Positions 61,744 to 64,000 of a DNA stretch of 64,000 bases are shown here, one piece after another. Source of the DNA: JAEZVV01 sp036652035 (GTDB taxonomy: Bacteria > Pseudomonadota > Gammaproteobacteria > Burkholderiales > Burkholderiaceae_F); NCBI GenBank assembly GCA_036652035.1, contig JAVVWR010000001.1, forward strand, positions 62,001 to 126,000, in the 5' to 3' direction. The notes below the pieces were generated by a model that worked only from the letters and a program-made list of their open reading frames with translations, was not told where the DNA came from and did no database searches. Made by a program: the position numbers and the translations under genes. Each line of letters starts with the position of its first letter. Position 1 is the stretch's first letter.

Positions 61744-62280
61744 CTACGCACCGATCATGGCGAAAGCCGGCGTCTTGACGAGCGCGCGCAAGTCGAGCTC
61801 GATCAGCATGCTGCCGTCGGCGTCGAGCCAATGGCCACGCTCCCAGGCCGGACTCTCGCCCACAGCCGGAATCGCCCGCAGGGCAGTGAGCGAGCGCAGG
61901 CCAAAAGCCCGGCTGACCACCAGGGCCGCATTGATGCCCAGGGCTTCGCCAAAGACCAGCGCCTGCTGCGAGTCTGCGGCCACCAGTTCGTGACGGCCGG
62001 CAAAACCATCGAGATCGACCACGCCGACCAGGCGGCCGCGCACATTGATCAGACCGCGATACCAGGACCGGGTCCAGGGCACGGCCGCGATCGCCCCCAA
62101 GGGCACGATCTCGGACGCGAGACTCATGTCGACCAGGTAGCCCCGCTCCCCCATCCGGACGGCGAGCCGGCTGGTCTGATCCGCCGCTTGTGGCGCCGTC
62201 CGCAAGCGTTCGGCGAGCTGGTTCGAGAACTCACGCAACTTGCCCAGTGGGCGGGGAGTCGTGTCGTGCCGATCAGCCAT
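61744..62280 (-). CDS. pilI: CheW-like adaptor PilI
   Basis: PilI couples PilJ to ChpA. The 178-residue CheW-domain protein shows LAVRMGERGYLVDMSLASEIV, RGLINVRGRLVGVVDLDGFAG, and a C-terminal IELDLRALVKTP. It follows pilH by 9 bp. Confidence 0.93.
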   Translation of the reverse strand: MADRHDTTPRPLGKLREFSNQLAERLRTAPQAADQTSRLAVRMGERGYLVDMSLASEIVPLGAIAAVPWTRSWYRGLINVRGRLVGVVDLDGFAGRHELVAADSQQALVFGEALGINAALVVSRAFGLRSLTALRAIPAVGESPAWERGHWLDADGSMLIELDLRALVKTPAFAMIGA

Positions 62281-62289
62281 GGCGCTCGC

Positions 62290-62676
62290 CTACGCTGCGC
62301 CGAGCGCGGCGATTTTCTCCAGCAACTCTTCGGCCTTGATCGGCTTGACCAGGTAATCGCGCGCGCCCTGGCGCATGCCCCAGATGCGGTCAGTCTGCTG
62401 GTTCTTGCTGGTGCAGATGATGACTGGGATGGCCTGGGTCTCGGGGTCGCGCGACAGGGTTCGAGTGAACTGGAAACCGTTCTGGCCGGGCATGACCACG
62501 TCCATCAGGATCAGGTCGGGCGGTGCCGCCTTGATCTTGAGGACGGCTTCTTCCGCGCTTTCGGCGGCCGAGACCGTATAGCCGTGGCGGGTCAACAACT
62601 CGCCCAGAAAATAACGCTCTGTCGGGGAGTCATCGACGATCAGGATTTTCTTGATCGGCATGGAGGTATCGGGCAT
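62290..62676 (-). CDS. pilH: Response regulator PilH
   Basis: Single receiver domain of about 128 residues: ILIVDDSPTERYFLGELL, phospho-acceptor Asp in LILMDVVMPGQNGFQF, Thr in IICTSKNQQ, and Lys in YLVKPIKAEEL. The wording DSPTERYFL and SKNQQTDR is typical of PilH. An alternative ATG exists five codons in. It follows pilG by 5 bp. Confidence 0.93.
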   Translation of the reverse strand: MPDTSMPIKKILIVDDSPTERYFLGELLTRHGYTVSAAESAEEAVLKIKAAPPDLILMDVVMPGQNGFQFTRTLSRDPETQAIPVIICTSKNQQTDRIWGMRQGARDYLVKPIKAEELLEKIAALGAA

Positions 62677-62681
62677 GACGC

Positions 62682-63089
62682 TCAGTGGGTCGAATACTCG
62701 CGCACGGCCGACAGCAGACTGTCCTTGGTGAAGGGCTTGGTGAGGTATTCGCTCGAACCCACCATGCGACCGCGAGCGCGATCGAACAGGCCGTCCTTGG
62801 ACGAAAGCATCACCACCGGCGTGGCGTGGAAACGGGGGCTGCGCTTGATCAGCGCACAGGTCTGATAGCCGTCGAGACGCGGCATCAGGATGTCACAGAA
62901 GATAATGCTGGGCTGGTGATCGTTGATCTTGGCCAGCGCTTCGAAGCCGTCCTGCGCCAGGATGACTTGGCAGCCGGCCTGATTCAGAAAGATCTCGGCG
63001 CTGCGCCGGATGGTGTTCGAATCGTCGATCACCATCACCTTCTTGCCGCGGATGTCCGAGAAATCCTGGGCAGGCGTTGCATTTGCCAT
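62682..63089 (-). CDS. pilG: Response regulator PilG
   Basis: First gene of the Pil-Chp operon; a single receiver domain of 135 residues starting MANATPAQDFSD at 63089. Motifs: VMVIDDSNTIRRSAEIFL, Asp in IIFCDILMPRLDGYQT, Ser in VVMLSSKDGLFD, Lys in YLTKPFTKDSL. These match PilG, which promotes pilus extension. The starts upstream of 63089 lack family support. Confidence 0.94.
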   Translation of the reverse strand: MANATPAQDFSDIRGKKVMVIDDSNTIRRSAEIFLNQAGCQVILAQDGFEALAKINDHQPSIIFCDILMPRLDGYQTCALIKRSPRFHATPVVMLSSKDGLFDRARGRMVGSSEYLTKPFTKDSLLSAVREYSTH

Positions 63090-63140
63090 GGGTAGCGGCC
63101 TTTTTGCCAGCGCCGCTCGCAAGCCGCGCCGATGTCCTTG

Positions 63141-63323
63141 CTAGATCTCGACCATCTCGAAGTCTTCTTTGCGCGCGCCGCACTCCGGACACGTCCAGTT
63201 GGGCGGGATGTCTTCCCAGCGCGTTCCGGCCGCGAGGCCTTCTTCCGGCACCCCCGCGGCTTCGTCGTAAATCCAGCCGCAGATCAGACACATCCAGGTG
63301 CGAGTCACAAGGTTCGAGGTCAT
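63141..63323 (-). CDS. Rubredoxin
   Basis: Small iron electron carrier. The ATG at 63323 gives 60 residues with two CxxC iron-binding knuckles, MCLICGWIYDEAAG and WTCPECGARKEDF, in the classical rubredoxin pattern. A GTG 33 bases upstream would add 11 residues (FDFTEPQKFS) and directly follows a stop. It precedes pilG with a 51-bp space on the same strand and is divergent from hemL. Confidence 0.93.
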   Translation of the reverse strand: MTSNLVTRTWMCLICGWIYDEAAGVPEEGLAAGTRWEDIPPNWTCPECGARKEDFEMVEI

Positions 63324-63706
63324 GGAAAACTTCTGTGGTTCGGTAAAATCAAACACTTAGCCAACGATCATAACGGCGCGGTCGCGGTGGTTTCTACCGC
63401 CTTCGCGCTATCGATCAGCCCGCACTTTCGGCGCGCCGCAAACAGCCAAGCAAGGAGATACCCTTGCCATCAACTGGTCCGTCGCGCCAATGGCACATCG
63501 GATAATGCCTGAAGCTTTACGGCCGCTGACGCGGCAGGTCAAAGGTCGGCGCTGGCGCTTCGCGCGCATACCGAACTCCGGCCACATGACACTGGCCTTT
63601 GCGGCTTGCCGAGCGCGAACCGCAGCGCCACCGATCACTGGCAGTGACTTGACTTCGGGCGTGCCCGCGCGGCGCGCCCATGACCTCGAATCTCGATGGA
63701 GGAATG
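63324..63706. other. Rubredoxin-hemL divergent intergenic region
   Basis: About 380 bp between two divergent genes. No conserved reading frame, RNA or repeat is recognised. It must contain the promoters of both genes; no clear sigma-70 pair stands out. Confidence 0.5.
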
Positions 63707-64000
63707 ATGGATCGCAACGAAGAACTGTTCGAGCGCGCACAGCGCTCGATCCCCGGCGGCGTCAACTCGCCCGTGCGCGCTTTCCGCTCGGTGGGCGGCA
63801 CGCCGCGCTTCATCACCAAGGCCGCCGGCCCCCACATCTGGGACGCCGAGGGCAAGCAGTACATCGACTACATCGGCTCGTGGGGCCCGATGATCCTCGG
63901 CCACAACCATCCCGAGGTGGTCGCCGCGATTCACGCCGCGATTGAAAACGGCTTGTCCTTTGGCGCGCCGACCGAAGCCGAGATCGTGATCGCCGAAGAG
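63707..64000 (+). CDS. hemL: Glutamate-1-semialdehyde aminotransferase HemL, N-terminal part
   Basis: HemL converts glutamate-1-semialdehyde to 5-aminolevulinate in heme synthesis and uses pyridoxal phosphate. The first 98 residues show RAQRSIPGGVNSPVRAF and YIDYIGSWGPMILGHNHP, diagnostic for the family; the gene runs off the window end. GGAGG at 63698-63702 favours the ATG at 63707 (or the adjacent one at 63704); an in-frame ATG at 63680 is a further option. Confidence 0.95.
   Translation, partial: MDRNEELFERAQRSIPGGVNSPVRAFRSVGGTPRFITKAAGPHIWDAEGKQYIDYIGSWGPMILGHNHPEVVAAIHAAIENGLSFGAPTEAEIVIAEE

Noticed and set aside
63357..63706. Short frames between rubredoxin and hemL
   Set aside because: No domain, no consistent ribosome-binding site and no family resemblance.

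Overview
The window is GC-rich, tightly packed DNA from a motile betaproteobacterium, probably Burkholderiales/Rhodocyclales-like, although the order cannot be fixed from sequence alone. The clues are a flagellar regulon headed by FlhDC (with FliA and FlgM), a Pil-Chp type IV pilus chemosensory system, a class A RNase P RNA close to the dcw cluster, and genes that mostly overlap by 1-8 bp. It is a draft assembly with three 100-N gaps, at 1820-1919 (in murE), 23861-23960 (in flgJ) and 53365-53464 (intergenic). The last two look like false gaps whose flanks overlap.

Layout. 1-6561 (minus): the start of the division/cell-wall cluster, mraZ-rsmH-ftsL-ftsI-murE-murF-mraY (mraY cut by the window edge), with a sigma-70 promoter and MraZ boxes ahead of mraZ. 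6679-8359: a type II NADH dehydrogenase and rnpB. 8393-18075 (minus): a chemotaxis operon cheY-cheA-cheW-mcp-mcp-cheR-cheD-cheB, led by a small CheZ-like protein. 18223-20016: a diguanylate cyclase. 20190-30554 (minus): flgBCDEFGHIJKL. 30730-32191 (plus): flgA, flgM, flgN. 32377-33528 (plus): an unusual outer-membrane protein in which a complete PagP lipid A palmitoyltransferase barrel is followed by an OmpW-like barrel. 33594-39802 (minus): flhB-flhA-flhF-flhG-fliA. 39984-44678 (minus): flaG, fliD, fliS, fliT, a FliK-like protein, a short FlhB C-domain homologue and a PilZ flagellar-brake-like protein. 44838-46220 (minus): fliC.

46716-50748 (plus): flhD, flhC, motA, motB, cheY, cheZ. 50749-51945: a decayed YeeE/YedE-type transporter fragment, a tiny Lys/Glu-rich exported protein and a lipoprotein. 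51961-53268 (minus): an aldo/keto reductase and a small coiled protein. 53584-63089 (minus): pilG-pilH-pilI-pilJ-chpA. 63141-63323: rubredoxin (minus). 63707-64000: the start of hemL (plus).

How it fits together. FlhDC would switch on the hook-basal-body and export genes. FliA, held by FlgM, would then drive late genes through sigma-28 promoters; a near-perfect one lies before flgM and a good one before fliC. FlhF and a degenerate FlhG would set flagellar placement or number. MotAB power the motor, CheA/W and the receptors control CheY, and two candidate CheY phosphatases plus a c-di-GMP module (GGDEF and PilZ proteins) adjust the output. A separate Pil-Chp system governs surface motility.
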